From contig NZ_CP124543.1 of assembly GCF_029953635.1 (NCBI RefSeq), positions 2,025,455 to 2,089,454 on the forward strand: a stretch of 64,000 nucleotides of DNA, given 5' to 3'. Below, in pieces: positions 19,348 through 27,518 of this stretch. The notes beneath the pieces were generated by a model. It made no database searches. It was not told the origin of the DNA and saw only the letters and a program-made list of their open reading frames with translations. Both the position numbers and the translations under genes were made by a program. The stretch's first letter is position 1. The number at the start of each line of letters is the position of its first letter. This DNA comes from Halotia branconii CENA392 (lineage in GTDB: Bacteria; Cyanobacteriota; Cyanobacteriia; Cyanobacteriales; Nostocaceae).

Positions 19348-20265
19348 TTACTTATTTAAACTTGATAGATTACTAGAAGTATTAAAGAATGTGCTGTCAT
19401 TTGCCAAATCATTCTCAACTAATTTCACCAGTTCGGGTAAGTCAACTAGAGAAGGCTTGCGAGTGAAGCGGCGAAAACTCACGTTTCTCACAAGCTCCGT
19501 ACAAAGACGTAGATGTGAAGTAACAAATTCTTGCTCTGTCACTGCCATCACAGCACGAGTATGACGCACCAATTCAACAAAGGCTTCCTGGGGTTGTAAA
19601 CTAGCAATTTCGTGTTCGGTTCCCTTAGACAATACATAAATTCGGTGTAGTGGCAGAGGATTTTGCTGGAAACTGCGATGAGGAAATTTATAAGCTAGTT
19701 TGAATGAATTTTGCGAAACCAAAGATAAACTTTCGGTATCGTGTCCCAAAGAGGCTGCGGCTTCCGGACAAAGTTTAAACTGAGGATAGGCAGGGAAAAC
19801 TATCGAGCGACTTGCCTTAATTTCCACAGGCATAACATCATCAGTTAAAGTATTATAACCCTGAGTATGGAATGCTGCCGCTAGAGTTGACTTTCCCCAA
19901 CCCGAACCACCCATAAATGCCACTGCTTTGTTATTGATATCAACACAGCTAGCATGAAGAACCAGTAGCCCTCGCTGTCGCAGCAGTACACATAATATTG
20001 GCCCTAAAACTAAGTTGCGGAGTAAAGCTGCTTCTATCCCAGGCAACGTATCAATAATCACTTCACGTCCCTGAGATATGAAAAACTTACCAACTTCTGC
20101 AATATCTCCTAAAAAATTACTACCCTGATCAAATTTTGTCTCAGTTACAGCACTGCTAATCTTACCAAACCGTACAATAACATCTGGATTACCCTGACTC
20201 TCAATCAATTCCGGCAAGAGCAACTCAGAAGCAATGCACAAATTGTAGGCTTGATAAACTTTCAT
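19348..20265 (-). CDS. HPr-kinase-like protein of the lasso peptide cluster
   Basis: About 305 residues from the ATG at 20265 (MKVYQAYNLCIASELLLPEL). An upstream ATG at 20307 would translate a common CGCAGAG repeat, so it is rejected. The nucleotide site FMGGSGWGKSTLAAAFHTQG with following LTDDVMPVE is that of HprK/P-type kinases. Lasso clusters are known to carry such kinases; in paeninodin biosynthesis the enzyme phosphorylates a Ser of the precursor tail. By position, directly after the precursor gene, this protein probably phosphorylates the lasso precursor. The ATPase fold is secure; substrate and reaction are inference. Confidence 0.82.
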   Translation of the reverse strand: MKVYQAYNLCIASELLLPELIESQGNPDVIVRFGKISSAVTETKFDQGSNFLGDIAEVGKFFISQGREVIIDTLPGIEAALLRNLVLGPILCVLLRQRGLLVLHASCVDINNKAVAFMGGSGWGKSTLAAAFHTQGYNTLTDDVMPVEIKASRSIVFPAYPQFKLCPEAAASLGHDTESLSLVSQNSFKLAYKFPHRSFQQNPLPLHRIYVLSKGTEHEIASLQPQEAFVELVRHTRAVMAVTEQEFVTSHLRLCTELVRNVSFRRFTRKPSLVDLPELVKLVENDLANDSTFFNTSSNLSSLNK

Positions 20266-20417
20266 ATCCTCTCTGCGACTCTGCGCCTCTGCGTGATCAA
20301 AATCCATATTTGAGGAAATGCCACAAGGACATACCAGAAGTTTGGTAATGTCCCTGCGGCAATCTAGCTAAATCGTTTCACTCCAAAAATTCTGTAATTT
20401 TTCAGAATGGATACGAC

Positions 20418-20600
20418 TTATTTGTAGAAGTCGATAGAACCGTCACCAGTAGCTGGCTGTCCAGTCGCAGGGTTGGTTGCAGGACTAGAACTACCACTAA
20501 AGAACAAGAAATCGTTTTTATCGGCTTTGCCAAACAGCTGGGTAATTTCTTCAACATTGCCATGAGTTGTTAAAGAGGGTGTGCTGTATGGTTTTTTCAT
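20418..20600 (-). CDS. Lasso peptide precursor (A protein)
   Basis: A 60-residue peptide behind a strong GAGGAG ribosome-binding site. The leader holds the B1 recognition pattern Y-x2-P-x-L-x3-G-x5-T: Tyr5, Pro8, Leu10, Gly14, Thr20. Thr20 at the penultimate leader position predicts cleavage after Gln21, so the core would begin LFGKADKND with Leu1 and Asp9 forming a nine-residue macrolactam ring. Asp6 is the only other acid nearby and would give an improbably small ring. The following region is FLFFSGSSS and then three PAT repeats, ending GDGSIDFYK. At 39 residues the core is longer than characterised lasso peptides, so C-terminal trimming is possible. Confidence 0.88.
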   Translation of the reverse strand: MKKPYSTPSLTTHGNVEEITQLFGKADKNDFLFFSGSSSPATNPATGQPATGDGSIDFYK

Positions 20601-20712
20601 GATTAAAACTCCTCAATTTGATTTTGTATGTGTATTTCGGGGTAATGCCCCTAAGATTTGGACTTACGGTGTATTTGGGCAGAAGCCACAGCTACAACCT
20701 GCCAAGCTGGAT

Positions 20713-22713
20713 TTATAGCATCACTTGCTTGTAGTCGAGCCACAAAGCTAAGGTAACTGCTTGCCAAATAGCCATGCTATCTGCATCGCTAACTTGATTA
20801 CCGGCTGATATCAACCGCTTATAAGCCGAACGTAGAAAATCTATATCTATGAACTTTTCGATGTTTCCTAATCGATTTGACATCATTTGATCTAAGATAT
20901 GGCGATCGCGTTTCAACAATCCATCTATAAAATTTGCTGTTAAATCAGTTTTCCCCCCCCGCCATTGCACCTCTTGAGGTAAAATACCTTCTAAAGCCCG
21001 ACGCATCACCATTCGACCCCAGCCCTGGTAGAGTTTTTGTTCAGATGGTAATGCTAAACAAAATTCTATTAATCGCTTATCCATAAAGGGATGACGAGCT
21101 TCTAAAGAAAACATCGCAGCATATTGATCCATCTGCTCTAAGGTATAGGTTAATAACCCTTGGGTGAGACTCAGCCACTGATCCTGTTTTACTGTCAAAG
21201 GTGGTTCGCTGGAATCTGCTAATATCTGCATACGCTCATTTAAACGAATGCGCTCTGCAAAGTCAGGATTAATGAGATTGGGAGATTTGTCTTGTCTGCG
21301 CCGCCAAAGTTGCAATACAGATTTTAAAAGAGGCTTGATTCCGTGATGGATTAGCAATAATTTACGGGAAACGCCGAAATGCTGATGAATCTGCTGTACT
21401 CCTTGAGCAAACGCTATCCACCGCCATTGTTTTGCTAAATCCCGCAGATATGGCAAACCATAACTTTGCAATACAGCGGCGGGCGAGACATGATGGTGGG
21501 GTGATAAAGCTTTGACTTCTTGAGCAAAGGTTTTCCACTTTCCTTGATGTATCAGTTCAGTTAATCTAGTTGTGCCGTGGCCAACAGTGGTATCGCCATC
21601 AAACCCATCAAGGCAAATCCGCAGTCCCATTTCTTGAGAAATCCGGTTTAAGTTCCAAGGATAAAAATGACTAGGGCCTAGTAAAGCTTCATCTTCGTAC
21701 TGAAATATTTTATCTAGGTCAGCTAAAGGACTAAATTGCTCACCATGAACATAGTGGGGAATGAATCCGCCTTGGTCAAGAACTGCATTAATAAAGGGAC
21801 GCTCGTCACATTCGGTAATTTTGTCAAAAATAGTTGAGATTGTGTGTAGTGAAGTTTTTCCATCTTTGGCTAGTAAATTCCTGGCTACACAAGTAACAGC
21901 AGAAGAATCTAATCCGCCGCTTAAATGAGTTGCGATCGCAAAGGCGCTACGTAAGCGACAATTAACAGCCTCTGTAAATATCTTGCGAAATTCTGCTGCA
22001 TAAGCTGCATTTGACTCTAACTGTAGTTCTTTTTGAGCATTAAGTGACCAATATGACCATATATGTACGCCTGATTGATTGACAACCAGACTGTGAGCCG
22101 GAGGCAGTCGCCAAATATCTCGGTAAGTAGTGATGGCTTTGTCTGACATCGTTAATGTCAAATAGTCAGCAATTCTGACTTCGTTTAATCGCCGTGGTAC
22201 ATTTGGTACACAAAAGAGGGCTTTAATTTCTGAAGCGAATAAAAAAATTTGATTGGGTTGGTAATAATAATAAAAAGGCTTAATTCCCAAATGATCTCTG
22301 GCACAGAATAGAGATTGTTGATGTTGATCCCAAATAGCAAAGGCAAAGTCACCTAAGAGATACTCTGGGCAAGATTCGCCCCATTTTTCATAAGCAGCTA
22401 AGATAAATTCGCTATCTGTAATTTTTTCTATCGAACGCTCAGGTAGTGTTAATAATGTCATTAATTGCTCACGATTATCAATACGAGCATCCGCAGTAAT
22501 CACAAGATTCCCTGTTAGATTCACTAAGGGTAGTTTTTCTATTAAAGATTCAGGGGTTGTCCACAGCATCCGATGACCCAAACCTACAGATTCCTCAACC
22601 CAGATATCTGCATGATCAGGGCCGCGATGGGCAAGTATCTCAACCATCTTTTCTAGGTATTGATGATTGACAGGATGACTGTTGAGATGACGAATGCCCA
22701 TGATGCCACTCAT
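20713..22713 (-). CDS. Lasso peptide cyclase (asparagine synthetase-like C protein)
   Basis: A 666-residue asparagine-synthetase homologue that adenylates the acidic side chain of the core and closes the isopeptide ring. The glutaminase-like N-domain starts MSGIMGIRHLN: the catalytic Cys2 of true AsnB is Ser, so ammonia release is unlikely. HRGPDHADIW and FAFAIWDQHQQSLFCARDHL are family motifs. The synthetase domain has the PP-loop HLSGGLDSSAVTCVARN near residue 263, and LDGFDGDTTVGHG near 371. Its ATG overlaps the TGA of the B2 gene (ATGA), showing translational coupling. Context makes a housekeeping AsnB role improbable. Confidence 0.92.
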   Translation of the reverse strand: MSGIMGIRHLNSHPVNHQYLEKMVEILAHRGPDHADIWVEESVGLGHRMLWTTPESLIEKLPLVNLTGNLVITADARIDNREQLMTLLTLPERSIEKITDSEFILAAYEKWGESCPEYLLGDFAFAIWDQHQQSLFCARDHLGIKPFYYYYQPNQIFLFASEIKALFCVPNVPRRLNEVRIADYLTLTMSDKAITTYRDIWRLPPAHSLVVNQSGVHIWSYWSLNAQKELQLESNAAYAAEFRKIFTEAVNCRLRSAFAIATHLSGGLDSSAVTCVARNLLAKDGKTSLHTISTIFDKITECDERPFINAVLDQGGFIPHYVHGEQFSPLADLDKIFQYEDEALLGPSHFYPWNLNRISQEMGLRICLDGFDGDTTVGHGTTRLTELIHQGKWKTFAQEVKALSPHHHVSPAAVLQSYGLPYLRDLAKQWRWIAFAQGVQQIHQHFGVSRKLLLIHHGIKPLLKSVLQLWRRRQDKSPNLINPDFAERIRLNERMQILADSSEPPLTVKQDQWLSLTQGLLTYTLEQMDQYAAMFSLEARHPFMDKRLIEFCLALPSEQKLYQGWGRMVMRRALEGILPQEVQWRGGKTDLTANFIDGLLKRDRHILDQMMSNRLGNIEKFIDIDFLRSAYKRLISAGNQVSDADSMAIWQAVTLALWLDYKQVML

Positions 22714-23153
22714 AGTTTCACTTCCTTAAGGGATGGTAGTGGCATATAGCGGGCAAGGTCTTGGAGATTACCCATAACAACCCAGCCTTGATATTCGATC
22801 CAGGCATGGGCTTCTAGCTTTCCGGTTTCTCCTTTGGCAACACCAATCCGCAGTTGGGGAGATTGCCCGTGCTGATTCATCAAAACTTGAGTTGTCAACG
22901 CACGCGCCAGACATTTGACACCGGGTACATAACGAGTTGCAGTATTAACAGCCCAGACAATTTTACCGACAGTGACTTTGCTAGTAGAGAGCGAACGCTG
23001 ACTCGGTTGGCTAATTTTTGTTAAAAGTCTCAGCAGAGTGTTAAACCGTAACAAAGACAGCCCTAGTCTAATAGCTACCAGTAAAACTAAGGTCTTGATT
23101 AAAAAATAGCGATCGCCTGCACTCAAACGCAGGAAATTACGCACTCGTCTCAT
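22710..23153 (-). CDS. Lasso peptide leader peptidase (B2, transglutaminase-like)
   Basis: A 147-residue protein from the ATG at 23153; a TTG at 23165 would add four residues but coincides with its ribosome-binding sequence. It matches the McjB C-terminal cysteine-protease domain: catalytic Cys in VKCLARALTTQVLM (about 83-97), catalytic His in AHAWIEYQGWV (about 119-129), and Asp in NLQDLARY. A hydrophobic segment near residues 20-36 may anchor it. It cleaves the leader after Gln21 with B1 bound to it. It overlaps B1 by 17 bp and the cyclase by 4 bp. Confidence 0.92.
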   Translation of the reverse strand: MRRVRNFLRLSAGDRYFLIKTLVLLVAIRLGLSLLRFNTLLRLLTKISQPSQRSLSTSKVTVGKIVWAVNTATRYVPGVKCLARALTTQVLMNQHGQSPQLRIGVAKGETGKLEAHAWIEYQGWVVMGNLQDLARYMPLPSLKEVKL

Positions 23154-23451
23154 TTTTAACCTCAATTAGTCCAGCAGCTAGCAGGTCTTTTAGTAAAGCT
23201 ATGAGGTCGCGATCGCAACGTTCAGCTTCAACTTCATACTCTTCTAAGAGGATACTTTGAATATCTTTTACAGACTTTGGTTCTTGAATCAAAGTCCAGA
23301 TCCGTGCGCCTATCTCGTTAAGTCCATGATAGATTCCAGTCTTGAGATGAAGAATCACTGCTTCACCACCGATATCTGAAAAGATTTGTTCCCTATCTGC
23401 TACTACAACCGAAGAGTCTAAGATGCGAGTATCTGGTTCTGTAAATTTCAT
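23137..23451 (-). CDS. Lasso peptide RRE protein (B1, PqqD-like)
   Basis: A 104-residue PqqD-family winged-helix protein. The pattern GGEAVILHLKTGIYHGLNEI followed by GARIWTLIQEPKSVKDI and EVEAERCDRDLIALL is typical of stand-alone RiPP recognition elements that bind the YxxPxL leader motif as an extra beta strand and deliver it to B2. It is the first gene of the lasso operon, with no operon gene upstream for over 500 bp, so the operon promoter must be in 23452-24000. Confidence 0.92.
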   Translation of the reverse strand: MKFTEPDTRILDSSVVVADREQIFSDIGGEAVILHLKTGIYHGLNEIGARIWTLIQEPKSVKDIQSILLEEYEVEAERCDRDLIALLKDLLAAGLIEVKNETSA

Positions 23452-23888
23452 CTTTTCTCAATTTCCTGTGACTATCTTTTCCAGACTTGGCACACTTTAC
23501 CTAGATATAGCAGTCTTAAGTCATCTGGTGAAAATCTCTCTTTAGTATTTAATTTAGACAACATCAACAGATTTGACTCAAAGGTATTTGCTCTTTTAGC
23601 TTTTTTATGTGCAGTGTTTGGATCTATCAGGAATATTACTTATTGTATCTAAAAAATTATTTTATATACGTGTATGGCTTTTTCAATATAAATTCATGAA
23701 AAAAACATAAATATGTCAATTTTTTATGAAGCACAAATAAACCCATGCAGTTATTATGTTGTTATTAATTAAGTATACAGACAAGTGAAATAGCCATTGC
23801 GATACTCAGTAAAGAAGAGCAATACACAAGTGAAATAGTATTAATTTAAGTTCCTGGATTACCTGCGGGGTTCTTAATTTTTAATTTT
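23452..23888. other. Presumed promoter region of the lasso operon
   Basis: AT-rich, non-coding. The minus-strand promoter for the lasso operon should be here. No regulator gene and no second precursor-like ORF with a YxxPxL leader was found in it. Confidence 0.4.
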
Positions 23889-23938
23889 GTGAAAAGTGGG
23901 CGGTGTCGGTTTCCGTTCCACCCAACTTTCCAAGACCA
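23889..23938. repeat. Dispersed hairpin repeat, copy 2
   Basis: GTGAAAAGTGGGCGGTGTCG and the following TTTCCGTTCCACCCAACTTT CCAAGACC share the skeleton of the copy at 15155-15212: GAAAAGT at one end, AACTTT and CAAGAC at the other. GGGCGGTGTCG could pair partly across the centre. Confidence 0.6.
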
Positions 23939-23968
23939 AATTTTTAATTTTTAATTCCCCCCAAAGGG

Positions 23969-23999
23969 TTGACATTACCCTAGGATAAACTGCTATATT
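23969..23999 (+). promoter_or_regulatory. Promoter of tRNA-Gln
   Basis: A perfect -35 TTGACA (23969-23974) and a -10-like TGCTATATT (23991-23999) lie just upstream of the tRNA, spaced 17 to 19 bp depending on the exact hexamer, with the tRNA beginning 18 bp later. Confidence 0.55.
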
Positions 24000-24016
24000 A
24001 GTTAAGACATTAACAT

Positions 24017-24088
24017 TGGGGCGTAGCCAAGTGGTAAGGCAGCGGGTTTTGGTCCCGCCATTCCTAGGTTCGAATCCTAGCGCCCCAG
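24017..24088 (+). tRNA. tRNA-Gln(TTG)
   Basis: A 72-nt tRNA. Acceptor TGGGGCG pairs fully with CGCCCCA, discriminator G, D-arm TAGCCAAGTGGTAAGGCA, anticodon stem GCGGG/CCCGC around TTTTGGT giving anticodon TTG, and T-arm CCTAGGTTCGAATCCTAG. CCA is not encoded. Confidence 0.96.
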
Positions 24089-24093
24089 TATAT

Positions 24094-24124
24094 AAGAAGG
24101 GTAAAGTACTGCCCTTCTTTTTTA
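24094..24124 (+). terminator. Rho-independent terminator of tRNA-Gln
   Basis: AAGAAGGG (24094-24101) pairs perfectly with CCCTTCTT (24112-24119) around a 10-nt loop, followed by TTTTTA. It starts 5 bp after the tRNA. Confidence 0.88.
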
Positions 24125-24531
24125 TTTCCTTAAAAAATTAAGTAGACAAAAAACACAGTATACTCAGACTTAGCCAGCCTTTTAATTATTGGTTGAGTAT
24201 AAGTGCTACACAGTTTTAATACCCAGCTAGTTGCAAGAACAAATTAGTCCTCAGCAATGTTACTGTAGTTGTATTGCATCACTCCTTATTAGCTTGTATC
24301 TTCAAAGAAGATTGTAGTCATGAATTATGGGCATACTAGCCCGCAATCAAAAAAAATTATCACACTTTGGTCGTTTGGACTATATAATAATCAGTCAATT
24401 CACTAGTTTACATAAATACAACGCCAATCAAAGCGATCGCTGACAAGTCCAACTACCTAATACATAACCGAATATTGTATCGGAGTGTTTATCTGTTTAA
24501 TAAAGTTTTGGTAGTTTAGTTTACAAACATT
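24125..24531. other. Leader region of the tyrosine kinase gene
   Basis: About 400 bp without a gene, presumably containing the promoter for the plus-strand gene at 24532. One HIP1 octamer occurs near 24435. No other signal was recognised. Confidence 0.4.
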
Positions 24532-26736
24532 ATGTTGAAGTCAGAGAAATACCCTCACCTATTGGTAAATACTAAAGCTGCTCAGTTCAAAGAAAGTGAT
24601 GAGGGTGGGTTAAATCTGGGTCAAGTAGCAGCAGTTTTACGCCGCCGAATCTTGTTAATTATAGGTATCACAGGCTTAGTAGCAACGGCAGCAGTCTTGA
24701 AGGCAGAAACTGACCCCCCAGTATATCAAGGGACGTTTGACATTCTAACCAAGCCTGTAACCGGTGAAAGTAAGGTAATAGCTGATGTCCCTCAAGCTAT
24801 TAATTCTCAAGATGGCGTAAGTACTGATTCTAAAAACTCAATTGCCACTACAATTGCAGTTTTACAAAGTCCGCGTGTCCTTAATCCCATTATTGAAAAG
24901 CTGCAATCTAAGTACCCAGATCTGACCTACAAATCACTTCTTGCTGGTTTAAGTATTCAGAGTACAGCAAAAAGTAGCGAGATCATAGAAATTCAATACA
25001 TTGACGAAGACCAACAGCAAGTTATTGATGTTTCCAAATTACTGGCTGACGCGTATTTAAAGTATAGTCTAGAGGAGCGTCAATCAGACGTAGACCAAGC
25101 CATTAGTTTTGTTAATCAACAAAGAAAACCGCTAGATGAGCGGGTTAAATACTGGCAAAATCAATTGCGAAACTTGCGATGGGAAAATAGCTTAATTGAT
25201 CCAGCACAGAAATCTCAAGAATTATCTGAGCAAATAGCTGCTTTTCGGCAACAGCAAATAACCAACCGTGTAGACTTAGAACAACTGGTAGCCAGATATA
25301 ATGATTTGCAAAAAGAATTAGCGCAACAGCCAGGCGAAAGAGCTGGTAATTCTTTATTAACTGAAAATGTCCGCTACCAAAACATACTGACTCAAATTCA
25401 AGAAACGGAAATTGAAACTAGACAAAGGGCTGCTGTATTAACAGATGATAATCCATTAATGGAGACTTTAAGGCAAAGGAAAGCTTATTTACTTCCCTTG
25501 CTTGCTGAAGAAGAAATGCGTGTTCAAAAAGATTTTCAAAGCCGTATCCAATCTTTGATAGCACGTGATAAATCCCTGAGTGATAAGATCAAAAACCTCA
25601 ATAATGAGATGAGGGCGTTAGCAACTATCAGCCGTAATCACGATAACATTCAACGAGAATTACAAATTGCTAACAACGGATTGACTCAATTTACAACTAA
25701 ACAGCAAGCATTGCAAATAGAGAAGGCTCAAAAGCAACAGCCGTGGTTGTTACTTGATCCGAAACTAGCCACAGTCAATAATCCTAACCCCGTATCAAAC
25801 AGCGCCAAACTCAACTTAGCATTGGGCAGCATTCTCGGTTTACTATTGGGTGTGGGAGCAGCTTTAGTAGTAGATAAACTCAGTGATATCTTCTACACTG
25901 CTCAAGAACTTAAAGATACTACCAGACTGCCATTACTAGGAATAGTTCCTTTAAGAAAAGAACTAGAGCCAGTAACTGAAACAAATTTATCAAGAGAGTT
26001 TCAACAGCCAAATCGGGCTTCCTTTTTCGAGGTTTTCCGTTCTCTTTACACCAACATTCTGCTTTTGGGTTCAGATACCCCAATTCGTTCTTTGGTAATC
26101 AGTTCTCCAGGACAAGGAGACGGGAAATCGACTATTGCCATACAGCTAGCACAAGCAGCTTCTGCAATGGGTCAACGAGTATTACTAGTTGATGCTAACC
26201 TACGTAGTCCTAGTCTACATAATCGAGTAGGGCTAATGAATGTTCAAGGGTTAACCGATATAATTTCCCAAGATTTAGATTGGCACAATGTGATTGAGCG
26301 ATCGCCCTTAGAAGAAAATTTGTTTGTCATGACTGCGGGGCCAATTCCACCAGACTCAGTGAGGTTATTGGCATCTCAGAAAATGCAAGATTTAATGAAT
26401 GAACTACAAGGCGATTTCGATTTAGTTATTTATGACACGCCACCACTTTTAGGATTTGCAGATGCCTATCTATTAGCTGCAAACACTAACGGTATCGTGT
26501 TAGTGGCTGGTTTAGGTAAGCTAAAACGCACTGCGATGCAACAAGTATTAGAAGAGATTCAGGTATCTGGCACTCCCTTGTTAGGAATGATAGCTAATAA
26601 GTCTAAAGAGGGTACACCCGTGTCTCATCACTACTATCAGCAATATTATAAGCAGAGCGTCAGTGCTGAAAGAGTAGGTTCAGTTGTAGAGGTAGAAAAT
26701 AATTATTCTGCTTTAAGAAGAATGAGACGGCCTTAA
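24532..26736 (+). CDS. Wzc-like polysaccharide co-polymerase / BY-type tyrosine autokinase
   Basis: A 734-residue membrane protein. It has a Wzz-type domain with TM1 near 38-58, a long periplasmic coiled coil (about 185-400) and TM2 near 427-448 (LNLALGSILGLLLGVGAALV). The cytoplasmic BY-kinase domain follows, with Walker A SPGQGDGKSTIAIQLAQ near 523, Walker A' VLLVDANLRSP near 549 and Walker B DLVIYDTPPLLG. A tyrosine cluster (HHYYQQYYKQ) near the C-terminus is the probable autophosphorylation tail. Such proteins control chain length and export of Wzy-dependent polysaccharides. It may serve the locus at 1-11.8 kb, but that link is inference. Confidence 0.9.
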   Translation: MLKSEKYPHLLVNTKAAQFKESDEGGLNLGQVAAVLRRRILLIIGITGLVATAAVLKAETDPPVYQGTFDILTKPVTGESKVIADVPQAINSQDGVSTDSKNSIATTIAVLQSPRVLNPIIEKLQSKYPDLTYKSLLAGLSIQSTAKSSEIIEIQYIDEDQQQVIDVSKLLADAYLKYSLEERQSDVDQAISFVNQQRKPLDERVKYWQNQLRNLRWENSLIDPAQKSQELSEQIAAFRQQQITNRVDLEQLVARYNDLQKELAQQPGERAGNSLLTENVRYQNILTQIQETEIETRQRAAVLTDDNPLMETLRQRKAYLLPLLAEEEMRVQKDFQSRIQSLIARDKSLSDKIKNLNNEMRALATISRNHDNIQRELQIANNGLTQFTTKQQALQIEKAQKQQPWLLLDPKLATVNNPNPVSNSAKLNLALGSILGLLLGVGAALVVDKLSDIFYTAQELKDTTRLPLLGIVPLRKELEPVTETNLSREFQQPNRASFFEVFRSLYTNILLLGSDTPIRSLVISSPGQGDGKSTIAIQLAQAASAMGQRVLLVDANLRSPSLHNRVGLMNVQGLTDIISQDLDWHNVIERSPLEENLFVMTAGPIPPDSVRLLASQKMQDLMNELQGDFDLVIYDTPPLLGFADAYLLAANTNGIVLVAGLGKLKRTAMQQVLEEIQVSGTPLLGMIANKSKEGTPVSHHYYQQYYKQSVSAERVGSVVEVENNYSALRRMRRP

Positions 26737-26755
26737 ATGGTGTAATTGATCAAAT

Positions 26756-26797
26756 AAAAAGTCAAAGGCCAGAATTTTTTCTTACTTTTGACTTTTT
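26756..26797. terminator. Bidirectional terminator between convergent genes
   Basis: AAAAAGTCAAA (26756-26766) pairs perfectly with TTTGACTTTTT (26787-26797). The A-run on one side and T-run on the other allow use in both directions, for the kinase (+) and the gene ending at 26809 (-). Confidence 0.7.
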
Positions 26798-26808
26798 GAT
26801 TTTATAAC

Positions 26809-27342
26809 TTAATTTTCAGGTGATTTTAAAGCCTGATCCAAAACTTGCCGAGCTTGTTCTGCCTTAGCTCGTGCTTCCTGGTAACGTACATTAGCTTGGG
26901 CAAAGTTCTTAAGAATTTTAAAACCTTCCTTGAGGCGAGTAATTTCTTCTTCAGTTACTGAATTATCTGAGAACAAAACATCAACAGTTTTGCGAATTTC
27001 TAATGCTTCAGTACGTGATTCTTGAACTTTTAACTTGAGCGTAGCCAAATTGTTCAGAACTTGGACAGCCTGTGTAATAGCGTCCTCAGCACTAGCAGAT
27101 TCAGTGGTTGGTTCCTTCACTTCAATTAATTGTTGAGGACTAAACCCCTCTTCCAATTCTGTGGATAGCTTACCTGCATCCATCAGTTCCATCAACTGAT
27201 CCATCGCCTTTTCGCGGGCTTTCGCTGAATCTTTACCAGGAACGGTAAGAATGATTTCTGGGCTTTGAGCGAGAGTATACTGAGCCATATTTAGGACAGA
27301 AAAATTGCTGGTTAACCAAGCCAAGGCAAATAATTTTAACAT
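26809..27342 (-). CDS. Exported coiled-coil protein of unknown function
   Basis: About 177 residues from the ATG at 27342; the upstream ATG at 27357 falls inside a dispersed hairpin repeat and is less likely. A signal-peptide-like N-terminus (MLKLFALAWLTSNFSVLNMA, cleavage probable near AQYTLA) is followed by a helical, charged protein with a predicted coiled coil in the C-terminal half (residues about 120-172, rich in Ala, Glu, Lys, Arg). No catalytic motif is seen. I do not recognise the family; it is likely periplasmic. It converges with the tyrosine-kinase gene, sharing a terminator. Confidence 0.6.
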   Translation of the reverse strand: MLKLFALAWLTSNFSVLNMAQYTLAQSPEIILTVPGKDSAKAREKAMDQLMELMDAGKLSTELEEGFSPQQLIEVKEPTTESASAEDAITQAVQVLNNLATLKLKVQESRTEALEIRKTVDVLFSDNSVTEEEITRLKEGFKILKNFAQANVRYQEARAKAEQARQVLDQALKSPEN

Positions 27343-27440
27343 GAAAGCTCCATCCATGAAGGAATGGAGTTTTGTCAGTAGTTAGTGGTAAATAAACAAT
27401 TGACAACACTTCGACTATGCTCAGTGCATCGCTGACAATT
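27343..27440. repeat. Dispersed hairpin repeat with adjoining TCAGTGCATCGCTGAC module
   Basis: GCTCCAT (27350-27356) pairs with ATGGAGT just before TTTTGT on the plus strand. The module CTTCGACTATGCTCAGTGCA-TCGCTGAC follows. A similar combination occurs at 43130-43225, in the same relative order reversed. Confidence 0.55.
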
Positions 27441-27518
27441 AACAACTGACTCGTCTAGCGAAAATAAAACTTTATACTTAAGAAGAGGCAAATGAATTTG
27501 AATTAGGAGGGGAGAGCT

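Noticed and set aside
20266..20307. Upstream ATG for the lasso kinase
   Set aside because: The extra 14 residues come from a GCAGAGGCGCAGAG-type intergenic repeat.
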